Source: Stenotrophomonas maltophilia (lineage in GTDB: Bacteria; Pseudomonadota; Gammaproteobacteria; Xanthomonadales; Xanthomonadaceae). From it: DNA of 64,000 bases. Made by a program: the position numbers and the translations under genes. The notes beneath the pieces are model-generated. The model was not told the DNA's origin. It worked only from the letters and a program-made list of their open reading frames with translations, and did no database searches. Below, piece after piece: positions 16,705 to 24,278 of the stretch (position 1 is the stretch's first letter; the number at the start of each line of letters is the position of its first letter). The DNA lies in assembly GCA_900113425.1 (NCBI GenBank), contig FOZF01000002.1:448797-512796 (forward strand), written 5' to 3'.

Positions 16705-18378
16705 TCAGCGGGGCGCTGCGGGGGAGGCCGCAGCGGAGGAGGGCGGATGGCGCTTGCGCCACTGCTTGAGCACGGCGGTACGCAGCGACAGCAGCAGCAG
16801 CCAGCACAGGAAGCCGATCGCCAGCCAGCCGCTCAGGGTGAACACATCATTGAACCCACGGACATTGGCCTCGCGGCGCGTCGTCTGTGCCAGCTGCGCG
16901 GTGCCCTGCGCGCTGCGCAGTACCGGATCGGTGATCTGCGCGGCGTACAGCTGCTGCTGGATGCGCAGGCGCTGCGCCACCACCGGGTCGGCGGGATCAA
17001 GCTGGCTGGTCAGCGCGCTGGAATAGAGCTGTTCGCGATGCAGCTGGAAGGTTCCCAGCAGCGCCGAGCCGGCCAGCCCGCCCAGCGTCTGGGTGATCGA
17101 CAGCGTTACCAGGAAGGTGATCATGTGGTCCACGCCCTGTTTCAGGGCGGCGGAGATGCCCAGCATGATCAGCGGACCCATGAACATCCCGGCACCGACC
17201 GAGGCCAGGAACTGGCTGAGGTAGAAATCGTGGGGGCGGTCCATGCTGGTGCGGTTCTGGTCGAAGAACGCCGCCGAACCCAGCAGCAGGATCGCCATCA
17301 GCAGCTGCGGGATCAGCCGCTTCGGGCCGAAGGTCACGGCGGTACCGATGATGCCGGTGACAACCCCTGCCAGAATCACCACGAACAGGGGGCGCAGCTG
17401 GTCCGGGCCCATGCCCAGGGTGCGCATCAGGCTGACCACGCCGTAGGACTGCTCGGTGGTCAGGAAGCGGATGAGGAAAGCGCCCACGATGAAGTGCAGT
17501 ACCGGCAGGCTGGCCAGCCAGCGCGTCTGCAGCAGTGGATTGCGCCGGTAGTGCTCGATGATGAACGCGGTGGTCGACAATGCGATCGAGGCGACCAGCG
17601 CCCAGCCCAGCCACGGCGTGTCCAGCCACCAGCGCGTGTAGCCCTGGGCCAGCACCACCACCAGCAGCGCAACCGCCGGGGCAAGCAGGCTGAAGGTGAG
17701 GAAATCCATGGGCTCGAAGGCCTTGATCTGCACGCCTGGCGGCAGCTTCAGCACCACCACCGCCGCGAACGCACACAGCGCCAGCCCTGCTTCGAAGGAA
17801 TACAGCTGGTGCCATTGCCCGGTATCGACCAGGCCGGGCGACACGATCCAGGCCAGCGGAACTGCCAGCTGTGACAGACCGACGCCGACCACCAGCAGGT
17901 TGCCGGTGAAGCGCCGCGGCAACGCCTGCAGCATGTACAGCGTACCCAGCGTCGAACACGCCGCACCGGCGAAACCGCTGGCCGCGCGCGTCAGCATCGT
18001 GGTTTCGAAGCTGCCCACGAACAGGTGCAGTACGGCCAGCGCGGCATACAGCCCCAGGCCGATCTCGGCGAACAGGCGGATGCCGTACTGCTGGCGGAAC
18101 TTGAAGGCCAGCAGGTTGGCGGTGACGTTGACCATCGCGTAAGCGGCCACCAGCCAGCTGCCCTGGGTCGGGGTGAGCTGCAGTTGCCCCTGCAGGAACG
18201 GCAGGTTGGCGGTGACCAGCGCGTTGCCGAGGCCACCGGTGATCGCCACCAGCAGTGACACCAGGGCATAGGCTGCACGCCGGTAGGGGGGGTGCCACGG
18301 CATTGAAGCCGATCCGGGCATGGTCGGCTTCTCATGCTCCTCCCAGTCCGGCACCGGCTTCAGATACGGCTGCACCAT
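16705..18378 (-). CDS. DHA2-family (EmrB/QacA) MFS drug transporter
   Basis: This 557-residue protein has about 14 predicted transmembrane segments. The first is AYALVSLLVAITGGLG near residue 35, then LVTANLPFLQGQLQLTPTQG and SWLVAAYAMVNVTANLL, which is a DHA2-type opening. A cytosolic N-terminal tail of about 30 residues precedes the membrane part. It is a proton-driven exporter, probably of hydrophobic or cationic compounds; the substrate is unknown. Its ATG overlaps the tetR stop by one base (TGATG), so the two are translationally coupled. The membrane fusion gene follows after 10 bases. Confidence 0.92.
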   Translation of the reverse strand: MVQPYLKPVPDWEEHEKPTMPGSASMPWHPPYRRAAYALVSLLVAITGGLGNALVTANLPFLQGQLQLTPTQGSWLVAAYAMVNVTANLLAFKFRQQYGIRLFAEIGLGLYAALAVLHLFVGSFETTMLTRAASGFAGAACSTLGTLYMLQALPRRFTGNLLVVGVGLSQLAVPLAWIVSPGLVDTGQWHQLYSFEAGLALCAFAAVVVLKLPPGVQIKAFEPMDFLTFSLLAPAVALLVVVLAQGYTRWWLDTPWLGWALVASIALSTTAFIIEHYRRNPLLQTRWLASLPVLHFIVGAFLIRFLTTEQSYGVVSLMRTLGMGPDQLRPLFVVILAGVVTGIIGTAVTFGPKRLIPQLLMAILLLGSAAFFDQNRTSMDRPHDFYLSQFLASVGAGMFMGPLIMLGISAALKQGVDHMITFLVTLSITQTLGGLAGSALLGTFQLHREQLYSSALTSQLDPADPVVAQRLRIQQQLYAAQITDPVLRSAQGTAQLAQTTRREANVRGFNDVFTLSGWLAIGFLCWLLLLSLRTAVLKQWRKRHPPSSAAASPAAPR

Positions 18379-18944
18379 CAGCGTGCTCCGCTGGCTGCTC
18401 CCTGGAGTCCTCCGCGCAGCAGTTGCAGGGCACGCCCGGCCAGACGGGCGCGCTCGTCACGGGTCTTGCCGCGAAGGGCCGCTCCCAGCATGCCTGAGAT
18501 CAGTGAAATATCCGTTTTTTCCAGATCGGGACGGCACAGGCCTGCGGCGATGGCCCGCTGGATCGGTGCTTCCAGCAGGTCGCGTACGGTCTCGCGCGCG
18601 GCGCGCATGGAGGGCACGTCCGAATCAACGGCGCGCCAGTAATCGGCCAGCGCAGGTGAATCGATGATGCGCTGGGCCATCCCCTCGAACACCTCGAACA
18701 GGGCGTCGTCACGGTCGCCCAGCTGCTCCACCTGGCGGCGGATGCGGTCGACCGCACGCTGCAGCAGGGCCTGGATCAGCGCGGTACGGTCGGGGAAATT
18801 GCGGTACAGCGTGGCCCGGCCCACCTGGGCGCGTTCGACCACCAGGTCCAGCGGAGCGGTCACGCCGTGTTGTCCGAACACATGGTCGGCGGCGTCGAGA
18901 ATGAGGGCACGGCGGGCAGCGGCATCAGCGCGTTGAGCGGTCAT
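18378..18944 (-). CDS. TetR family regulator of the adjacent efflux genes
   Basis: This 188-residue TetR-type repressor starts MTAQRADAAARRALILDAA. The helix-turn-helix is GVTAPLDLVVERAQVGRATL with YRNFPDR after it, about residues 30-55. The C-terminal ligand domain is not similar to any family I can name. I chose ATG 18944 because the conserved domain begins right there; an in-frame ATG at 19022 would run through the operator-like repeat. It is the first gene of the tetR-MFS-hlyD unit and probably represses its own operon through the palindrome just upstream. Confidence 0.88.
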   Translation of the reverse strand: MTAQRADAAARRALILDAADHVFGQHGVTAPLDLVVERAQVGRATLYRNFPDRTALIQALLQRAVDRIRRQVEQLGDRDDALFEVFEGMAQRIIDSPALADYWRAVDSDVPSMRAARETVRDLLEAPIQRAIAAGLCRPDLEKTDISLISGMLGAALRGKTRDERARLAGRALQLLRGGLQGAASGAR

Positions 18945-18954
18945 GGGTTCATTT

Positions 18955-18972
18955 TCGGACAGAAGTGTCCGA
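18955..18972 (-). promoter_or_regulatory. Candidate TetR operator (perfect 7-bp inverted repeat)
   Basis: TCGGACA-GAAG-TGTCCGA is a perfect inverted repeat with a 4-base spacer, beginning 11 bases upstream of the tetR ATG. A further half-site-like TGTCCGG follows near 18998, still upstream. Its place between start codon and promoter fits autorepression of the efflux operon. Confidence 0.6.
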
Positions 18973-19127
18973 TGTGCGAGACATTGAGTGACGGGATTGT
19001 CCGGTTGTTGTCCTACGCACATCTTTGTGATCAGTGTGTGAATTCGTATTCATGGCAGTGGGGAGGTGCCCCCAGGCCGTGTCGATAGCGCCACGGCGCG
19101 GCTCACGACTGCAGCCGTACCGGGTCC

Positions 19128-19157
19128 AAAAAAAAGCGGGGGGCCAGCAGGCCCCCC
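19128..19157 (-). terminator. Rho-independent terminator of the TonB-dependent receptor gene
   Basis: Read on the - strand, GGGGGGCC, loop TGCT, GGCCCCCC is followed by GC and a run of eight T. It lies 63 bases after the receptor stop codon. Confidence 0.88.
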
Positions 19158-19219
19158 GGGAGAGAACGACAACGAGCGTCGTCAGGGATCAGTGGATCGG
19201 CGTCCTGCTGCTGGACGGG

Positions 19220-21421
19220 TCAGAAGTACGCACGGATGCCGAACGCGACACCGCGGCCCGGCAGCGGCGAGTAGTCGCGCAGCAGCGAGGTGTGCGGGCG
19301 CACTTCCCGGTTGGTCAGGTTGCTGCCATCCAGGAACACCTCATAGCTGTTGCTGTCGTTGCGATCCCAGCGGTAGGCCAGGTGCGCATCGACCAGGGTG
19401 TAGCCGTTGCTCGGCTCTTCGTTCTGCGCCACGTCCTTCTGCCGGCTGTAACGCACGGCGCCCACCGACGCGCGCCAGCCGTCCTTCGCCCAGCGCAGGT
19501 CGGCACCGACGCGGGCCGGGGCGATGCGCGGCAGGTAGCCGGTGTTGGCCAGCTCCACGGTGTAGTTGTGGTTGTGGTCACCGTGCGGCACCGCGATGTC
19601 GAGGTTGCGGCTGCCGTTGCCATCCAGCTTGGCCTGCACGTAATCGCCGAACAGGCGCAGATCCCAGTCGCCTGCGACGCCTTCGAACAGATGCACCAGG
19701 GCCTCCGCCTCGGCACCCTTGAACACCGCATCCTGCTGCGTCCATGCACGCACCGGCAGACCTTCGGTGACGCCGGTATCGGCCAGGTAGATGAAGTCCT
19801 TGAACTTCGTCTGGTAGATCGAGGCGGAGAAGTCCAGGCGATCGCTGTGGGTGTGGATGCCCAGCTCGACACGCTGGCCGCGCTCGGTCTTCAGGTTGGC
19901 GTCGCCGATTTCCAGCGAGCGGGTGGCAATGTGGGCGCCAGCGGCATACAGCTCTTCATTGGTGGGGGCACGTTCGGAGCTGTCCACGCCGATGCGCAGG
20001 TCGACCGCGTCGTTGAGCTTCCAGATGCCGGCCGCGGACAGATTGGTGGCATCGAACTGCCGGCGGCGGTAGTCGCCCGTCGGATCCAGCTTGACCTGGT
20101 CGTGGCGGCCGCCGAGTTCGAGCTTGAACGGGCCGAACTGCTTCTCCTGCAGCACGAACAGGCCGATGTTCTTCGTCCCGGTGTCCGGCACGAATGCTTC
20201 TTCACCCTTGGCGCCGAAATCACTGTTGCCGAACTGCACGCCGAAGGCGCCGTCCCAGCCGCCGATCTGCTGCTGTACGGCTTCCAGGCGGGTTTCGATG
20301 CCGCGGTTGGTGAAGCGCGTGGAGGGTGTGCCGGCCTCCAGCTCGACATGCTCATAGTCGGTGTAGGCCACGCGGGCATTGATGTTCTTCAGGAACGAGA
20401 CCGGGTTGTAGATGCCGGCCTTGGTCTCGAAGCGGTTCTGCACCATGTCGATGCGCACGTCATGCTCGTCGCCGCCTTCCTCTTCCTCGCCGTGATCATG
20501 ATCATGGTCATGATCGTCGCCGTCCGCGTGGACGTGGGCGCCATTGGGGATGCCATAGTTGGTGCGATAGGTGCTGGCCGACACGCCGAAGTAGCCGCCT
20601 TCGCCCAGCCAGGTGGCTCCCACACCGCCGGCGCGCGTGCGGATGGAGCTGTTGTCCAGGCGGCCGCGGCGCGGCTCCTCGCCTTCCTCGCCCGCGTGGT
20701 CGTGGTCATGGTCTTCGTGGTGGTCTTCCAGGCTGTCGATCACCGCGTAGCCGGGAATGCGGTAGTCGTCGCCATTGCGGACCAGACCGTCGACATGCAG
20801 CACGACATTGCCGCTGACGCCGTCGAGGCGGAACATGCCGCTGCGTTCGTCATTGACCGAGTTGCCGCGCAGTTCAGCGCGGCCGCTGAGCGGACGGTCG
20901 GGCAGCTCGCGGGCAATGCGGCCATCGACCACGTTGACCGCGCCGCCGATAGCACCACTGCCGAACAGCAGTGTCGCCGGGCCCTTCAGCACTTCGATCT
21001 GATCAGCCAGGAACGGCTCGATGCTGGTGGCATGGTCGGCGCTGACGGTGGAGGCATCCATGTTGCCCATGCCATTGGACAGCACGGCCACCCGCGGGCC
21101 TTCCTGGCCGCGGATGATCGGGCGACCGACACCGGGGCCGAAGAAGGTGCTCTGCACGCCCGGCAGCTTGGCCACCGTATCGCCGAGGGTGCCCGCCTTC
21201 TGTTCGTCCAGGCGCTCGCCGGCGAGCACTTCCACCGGGCGCGCCAGCGACTCGGCGTCGCCCTGCAGCGGCGAGGCGGTGACCTGTACCGACGACAGCT
21301 CGGTCAGGTGGCGGTCACGGTGCGCATCGTCGTCGCCTGCGGCGAATGCGGCCGACGGCAGCAGCGCGGTGAGCGCCAGGGCGAGGGTGTGCGGCTTGAA
21401 CCGCAGGGAAGGGGCGGGCAT
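19220..21421 (-). CDS. TonB-dependent receptor, ZnuD-like, probably for zinc
   Basis: This 733-residue outer membrane receptor starts MPAPSLRFKPHTLALALTAL with a signal peptide ending SAAFAAG. AAGGA 7 bases upstream supports this start over one nine codons earlier. The plug domain has GDTVAKLPGVQSTFFGPGVG and RGQEGPRVAVLSNGM. The barrel ends in GVAFGIRAYF with the usual terminal aromatic. Two extracellular loops are rich in His, Asp and Glu (a HHEDHDHDH stretch near residue 240, and HADGDDHDHDHDHGEEEE near 300), typical of ZnuD-type zinc receptors. The gene is divergent from a MerC-like gene across a Zur-box-like site. Zinc as substrate is inferred from loops and context. Confidence 0.9.
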   Translation of the reverse strand: MPAPSLRFKPHTLALALTALLPSAAFAAGDDDAHRDRHLTELSSVQVTASPLQGDAESLARPVEVLAGERLDEQKAGTLGDTVAKLPGVQSTFFGPGVGRPIIRGQEGPRVAVLSNGMGNMDASTVSADHATSIEPFLADQIEVLKGPATLLFGSGAIGGAVNVVDGRIARELPDRPLSGRAELRGNSVNDERSGMFRLDGVSGNVVLHVDGLVRNGDDYRIPGYAVIDSLEDHHEDHDHDHAGEEGEEPRRGRLDNSSIRTRAGGVGATWLGEGGYFGVSASTYRTNYGIPNGAHVHADGDDHDHDHDHGEEEEGGDEHDVRIDMVQNRFETKAGIYNPVSFLKNINARVAYTDYEHVELEAGTPSTRFTNRGIETRLEAVQQQIGGWDGAFGVQFGNSDFGAKGEEAFVPDTGTKNIGLFVLQEKQFGPFKLELGGRHDQVKLDPTGDYRRRQFDATNLSAAGIWKLNDAVDLRIGVDSSERAPTNEELYAAGAHIATRSLEIGDANLKTERGQRVELGIHTHSDRLDFSASIYQTKFKDFIYLADTGVTEGLPVRAWTQQDAVFKGAEAEALVHLFEGVAGDWDLRLFGDYVQAKLDGNGSRNLDIAVPHGDHNHNYTVELANTGYLPRIAPARVGADLRWAKDGWRASVGAVRYSRQKDVAQNEEPSNGYTLVDAHLAYRWDRNDSNSYEVFLDGSNLTNREVRPHTSLLRDYSPLPGRGVAFGIRAYF

Positions 21422-21512
21422 CGATAAGTCCTTGTTACTGTGTATCAATTGTGAAGCGCACGTATCCCGTCGCGGGACAGGGGGAGAGGAGATCGTGCGG
21501 ACCAGGAAGGGA

Positions 21513-21532
21513 TGTTATATTATTCCATAACG
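21513..21532. promoter_or_regulatory. Zur-box-like palindrome between the TonB receptor and MerC-like genes
   Basis: TGTTATATTATTCCATAACG is an AT-rich interrupted palindrome (GTTAT and ATAAC arms) in otherwise GC-rich DNA. It resembles the gamma-proteobacterial Zur consensus, which has GTTATA and TATAAC half-sites. It lies 24 bases before the MerC-like ATG and about 92 bases before the receptor start, so one site could repress both. TATATT inside it could be a -10 for the rightward gene. Confidence 0.65.
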
Positions 21533-21555
21533 ATTCGCCGACCCTGCTGGAAGTC

Positions 21556-21969
21556 ATGTCCCTCTCCTCCCACCTGCGCCATCTGCTCGACCGTTTCGGT
21601 GCCACCGGATCGATGCTGTGCGCAGTGCACTGTGCGGTGATTCCGGTGCTGCTGGCCGCAGCGCCTTCGCTGGGCCTGTCGTTCTGGCTCAGCGATGGCG
21701 TTGAACAGGCGCTGGTCGTGTTCGTGACACTGCTGGGGCTGTTCAGCCTTGTCTGGGGCTACCGCCGTCATGGCGCCCTGCGCGCGCTGGCGTTCCTGAT
21801 TCCCGGGCTGGTCGCGCTGTGGGCCGGCGTGCTGTACGACCCGCTGCATCACAACGCCGTGCCGCACGCGGTGGTGATGACCATTGGCGGTCTGCTGGTC
21901 GGCGTTGCCCATCTTGTCAATCTCCGGCTCAACCACAGCCACGTACACGACGCCAGCTGCGCGCACTAG
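21556..21969 (+). CDS. MerC domain membrane protein
   Basis: This 137-residue protein has four predicted transmembrane helices. The MerC signature is near the start: DRFGATGSMLCAVHCAVIPV, with a Cys-x4-Cys-like pair in the first helix. The C-terminus is rich in His (NHSHVHDASCAH). MerC proteins were first known from mercury uptake, but chromosomal copies beside Zur-controlled zinc receptors are thought to act in metal handling. Here the divergent ZnuD-like receptor and the Zur-box-like site support a zinc role. ATG 21556 is chosen because the family starts there; an upstream ATG would run through the palindrome. Confidence 0.82.
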   Translation: MSLSSHLRHLLDRFGATGSMLCAVHCAVIPVLLAAAPSLGLSFWLSDGVEQALVVFVTLLGLFSLVWGYRRHGALRALAFLIPGLVALWAGVLYDPLHHNAVPHAVVMTIGGLLVGVAHLVNLRLNHSHVHDASCAH

Positions 21970-22079
21970 GCGCTCCGTGATAGGCTTTCCGATCGTGCGC
22001 GGGGGCGTCCAGCAAGGCGGCCCCGCCGAACCCGTGTCAGCACGGGGTAACCAGATTTCACATTTGAGGAGTTGAAGAC

Positions 22080-22259
22080 ATGGGTAAGGGTGACCGCAAG
22101 ACCGCCAAGGGCAAGCGCTACAACGCCAGCTACGGCAACGCCCGTTCGCACACCGCGAGCAAGGTCGCCGTAGGCGCCGCCGCCCCGGTCGCCAAGAAGA
22201 CCGTGGCCAAGGCTCCGGCGAAGAAGGCCGTGGCGAAGAAGTCCGTCGCCAAGGCCTGA
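22080..22259 (+). CDS. 30S ribosomal protein THX (bTHX)
   Basis: This 59-residue basic protein is too short for most gene finders. It starts MGKGDRKTAKGKRYNASYGN, the conserved part that binds at the top of the 30S head in THX proteins. The second half is a low-complexity Ala-Lys tail (repeats of KAPAKKAVAKK type) seen in the Xanthomonadaceae form and absent from the short Thermus protein. GAGG lies 11 bases before the ATG, and a strong terminator follows 25 bases after the stop, so it is a single-gene unit. Confidence 0.88.
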   Translation: MGKGDRKTAKGKRYNASYGNARSHTASKVAVGAAAPVAKKTVAKAPAKKAVAKKSVAKA

Positions 22260-22284
22260 TCGGCCGGCCGATGGGTCAACGAAG

Positions 22285-22312
22285 AACGCGGCGCCTGGCG
22301 CCGCGTTTTTTT
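22285..22312 (+). terminator. Rho-independent terminator of the THX gene
   Basis: AACGCGGCGC, loop CTG, GCGCCGCGTT followed by a run of T. It is a 10-bp stem with a T-tract of seven. Confidence 0.92.
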
Positions 22313-22338
22313 ATGCGCGTCGTCCCGGCCGCCGCGTT

Positions 22339-22446
22339 CGCCGGGCATGGCCCGGCGCTACCCCGTTGGCGCGGTAGCGCCGGGCCATGCCCGGCGGAAA
22401 CGTCCGACCCCCCATTGCCGCGGTAGCGCCGGGCCATGCCCGGCGG
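22339..22446. repeat. Cluster of three SMAG-type REP elements
   Basis: Three GTAG-headed palindromes: one on the - strand at 22339-22362 (ends CTACC) and two on the + strand at 22373-22397 and 22422-22446 (GGTAGCGCCGGGCCATGCCC then GGCGG). The two + copies share identical flanks (GCGG before, AAACGTCCGA after) and are 49 bases apart, so they look like a tandem duplication. The cluster separates the convergent THX and phosphodiesterase genes. Confidence 0.85.
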
Positions 22447-22456
22447 AAACGTCCGA

Positions 22457-23707
22457 TCAACGCAGCGTCTTTTTCAGTGTCTCCGCATTGCCGTCGTTCG
22501 GCGCGGCTGGAACCTGCAGCAGGTGCGCCAGCAGCGGATAGACATCGACGTTGTCGAAGCCGTCGATCACCAGCCCCTGCCGAAACGACGGGCCGCTCGC
22601 CACGAACACCGCACGCATCGACGGCAGCGCCGGATCGTAGCCGTGCGAGCCGCCGTCGCGACGATCGCGCCTGGCGATCCAGTCCCGGGTCAGCGCGTCC
22701 CAGCCTTCATCCATCTGGCAGACGATGGCGGGTATGCGTGGATGCGTGCCGTAATGCCAGCGCGCAGGCAGGTTCTCCTTCTTCCAGCATTCGTAGTGGG
22801 CATGACGGCCGAGCAGGGCACGTTCGGCCTCGGCTTCACGTCCCGCGACCGGCGCGAAGCCGACCGACTGGCCCTGGCTGACGTTGCGTGCGATGGCCGG
22901 GTCCACCATCGACTCGGTGGCGATCACCTGGCCGTCGCCCACCGCGGCCATGCCGTGATCGGAAACCACGATCACATTGGTGGTTGCTGCCAGGCCACGC
23001 TGCTGCAGCCCGTCGAGCACCTGGCCGACAACCTGGTCGGCCCGCACGATGGCTGCCGTGTACTGCTGCGACTGCGGCCCATGGTGATGCCCGGCCTTGT
23101 CGACGTGTTCCATGTACAGCGTGGCCAGGCGCGGCGCGTCGGCATCGCTGCGTGCCAGCCAGCCCAGTACTGTCTGCACGCGTTGCTCGAACGGTTCCTT
23201 GTCGTTGTACGCCAGCCACTGGCTGGGGCGCACGCCCTTGATCTCCGCTTCGCTGCCTGGCCAGGACCATGTCGCGGAACGCACGCCGGCCTTCTCCGCG
23301 CTGACCCAGATCGGCTCGCCGCCCCACCAGTCGCTGCGGGTGACCGCCTCGCGGTTGCTCAGAGCGAAACTGCCCAGCGATGCGTCGTCCATCGCATTGT
23401 GGATGATGCCGTGATGGTCAGGGCGCAGACCGGTCACGATGGTGTAGTGGTTGGGGAAGGTCAGCGAGGGATAGGAGGGCGTCATCCAGCGTGCGCGCAC
23501 GCCGCCGTCGATCATCCGCTGCAGGTTCGGCGTCAGTCCGCGGTCCAGCGCGTCGGCACGCAGGCCATCGATGGAGATCAGCAGCAGCTTCGGTGGTGTG
23601 GCCGTTGCCGCAGGGGTGGGGACGGTGGCGGACGGGGCGGGTGCGGTGGTGCAGGCGGCCAACGGCAGCAGCAGCGCCAGCGCGCAGGTCAGGCGTACGG
23701 AATTCAT
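22457..23707 (-). CDS. ENPP-type alkaline phosphatase family phosphodiesterase, lipoprotein
   Basis: This 416-residue protein has a lipoprotein signal with lipobox LAAC (Cys19), then a Pro/Thr-rich linker. The catalytic domain has ISIDGLRADALD (first metal Asp), a nucleophile region PSYPSLTFPNHYTIVTGLRP with the conserved Thr, HVDKAGHHHGP, and VSDHGMA (Asp-His metal pair). This set is the nucleotide pyrophosphatase/phosphodiesterase branch of the alkaline phosphatase superfamily, which hydrolyses nucleotides or phosphodiesters with two zinc ions. It is likely anchored to the outer membrane facing the periplasm. It stands alone. Confidence 0.9.
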   Translation of the reverse strand: MNSVRLTCALALLLPLAACTTAPAPSATVPTPAATATPPKLLLISIDGLRADALDRGLTPNLQRMIDGGVRARWMTPSYPSLTFPNHYTIVTGLRPDHHGIIHNAMDDASLGSFALSNREAVTRSDWWGGEPIWVSAEKAGVRSATWSWPGSEAEIKGVRPSQWLAYNDKEPFEQRVQTVLGWLARSDADAPRLATLYMEHVDKAGHHHGPQSQQYTAAIVRADQVVGQVLDGLQQRGLAATTNVIVVSDHGMAAVGDGQVIATESMVDPAIARNVSQGQSVGFAPVAGREAEAERALLGRHAHYECWKKENLPARWHYGTHPRIPAIVCQMDEGWDALTRDWIARRDRRDGGSHGYDPALPSMRAVFVASGPSFRQGLVIDGFDNVDVYPLLAHLLQVPAAPNDGNAETLKKTLR

Positions 23708-23749
23708 CCGCCCATGATAGTGCGAGGTAATGACGCGCCCAAGACACGG

Positions 23750-23766
23750 AAAAGGGATCTGACCCC
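23750..23766. repeat. Half copy of the GGGGTCAGA-family repeat
   Basis: AAAAGGGATCTGACCCC is identical to the right arm of the 20-bp palindrome at 15475-15516. The matching left arm is missing here, so it cannot form the hairpin. It lies between two leftward genes. Confidence 0.6.
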
Positions 23767-23786
23767 AATCTCCGCCACCGCGCGTG

Positions 23787-24278
23787 TCAGGCGAACAACG
23801 GCACCTGGCGTTGTTCCAGCCGCAGCAGTGCTGCCTTGGTTTCCAGTCCGCCGCCGAAACCGGTCAGCGCTCCGTTGCTGCCGATCACGCGATGGCAGGG
23901 CAGGATGATCGGCAGGGGATTGCGGCCGTTGGCGGCGCCGACCGCGCGCGTCGCGCTGGGCTGGCCCAGGTGCTGCGCCAGCTGCAGGTAGCTCCAGGTC
24001 TGGCCGAACGGAATCAACGCCAGGGCGTGCCACACGCGCAGCTGGAACGGAGTGCCGCGCGGTGCCAGCAGCAGATCGAACGTGCTGCGTTCGCCATGCA
24101 GGTACTGCAGCAGCTGTTCGCGGGCCTCGGGCAAAGCGCCGGGCGCATTGTGCCAGTCGCTGCGTCCGCGCGCGGGGTGGCGGTTTTCAGGAAACAGCAC
24201 GTGGGCCAGGCCACGTTCGTCGCCGGCGATGGTGAGCTCGCCGATCGGACTGTCAAAACGGTCGAACAACAACGTCAT
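23787..24278 (-). CDS. ogt: Methylated-DNA--protein-cysteine methyltransferase (Ogt/AGT)
   Basis: This 163-residue suicide repair protein has the active-site PCHRVIG preceded by NPLPIIL, and the helix-turn-helix-like RAVGAANGRN with the arginine finger. It transfers the methyl group from O6-methylguanine or O4-methylthymine to its Cys. ATG 24278 overlaps the stop of the upstream ada-alkA gene in an ATGA, so the two are translationally coupled. It supplies in trans the C-terminal methyltransferase activity that classical Ada carries and the neighbouring fusion lacks. Confidence 0.93.
   Translation of the reverse strand: MTLLFDRFDSPIGELTIAGDERGLAHVLFPENRHPARGRSDWHNAPGALPEAREQLLQYLHGERSTFDLLLAPRGTPFQLRVWHALALIPFGQTWSYLQLAQHLGQPSATRAVGAANGRNPLPIILPCHRVIGSNGALTGFGGGLETKAALLRLEQRQVPLFA

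Noticed and set aside
15534..18944. EmrCABsm pump operon
   Set aside because: That operon has a MarR-type regulator and an outer membrane gene; here the regulator is TetR-type and no channel gene is present.
22339..22446. Possible CRISPR or attachment site
   Set aside because: The repeats are short palindromes with the GTAG head of REP elements, without unique spacers or an integrase.
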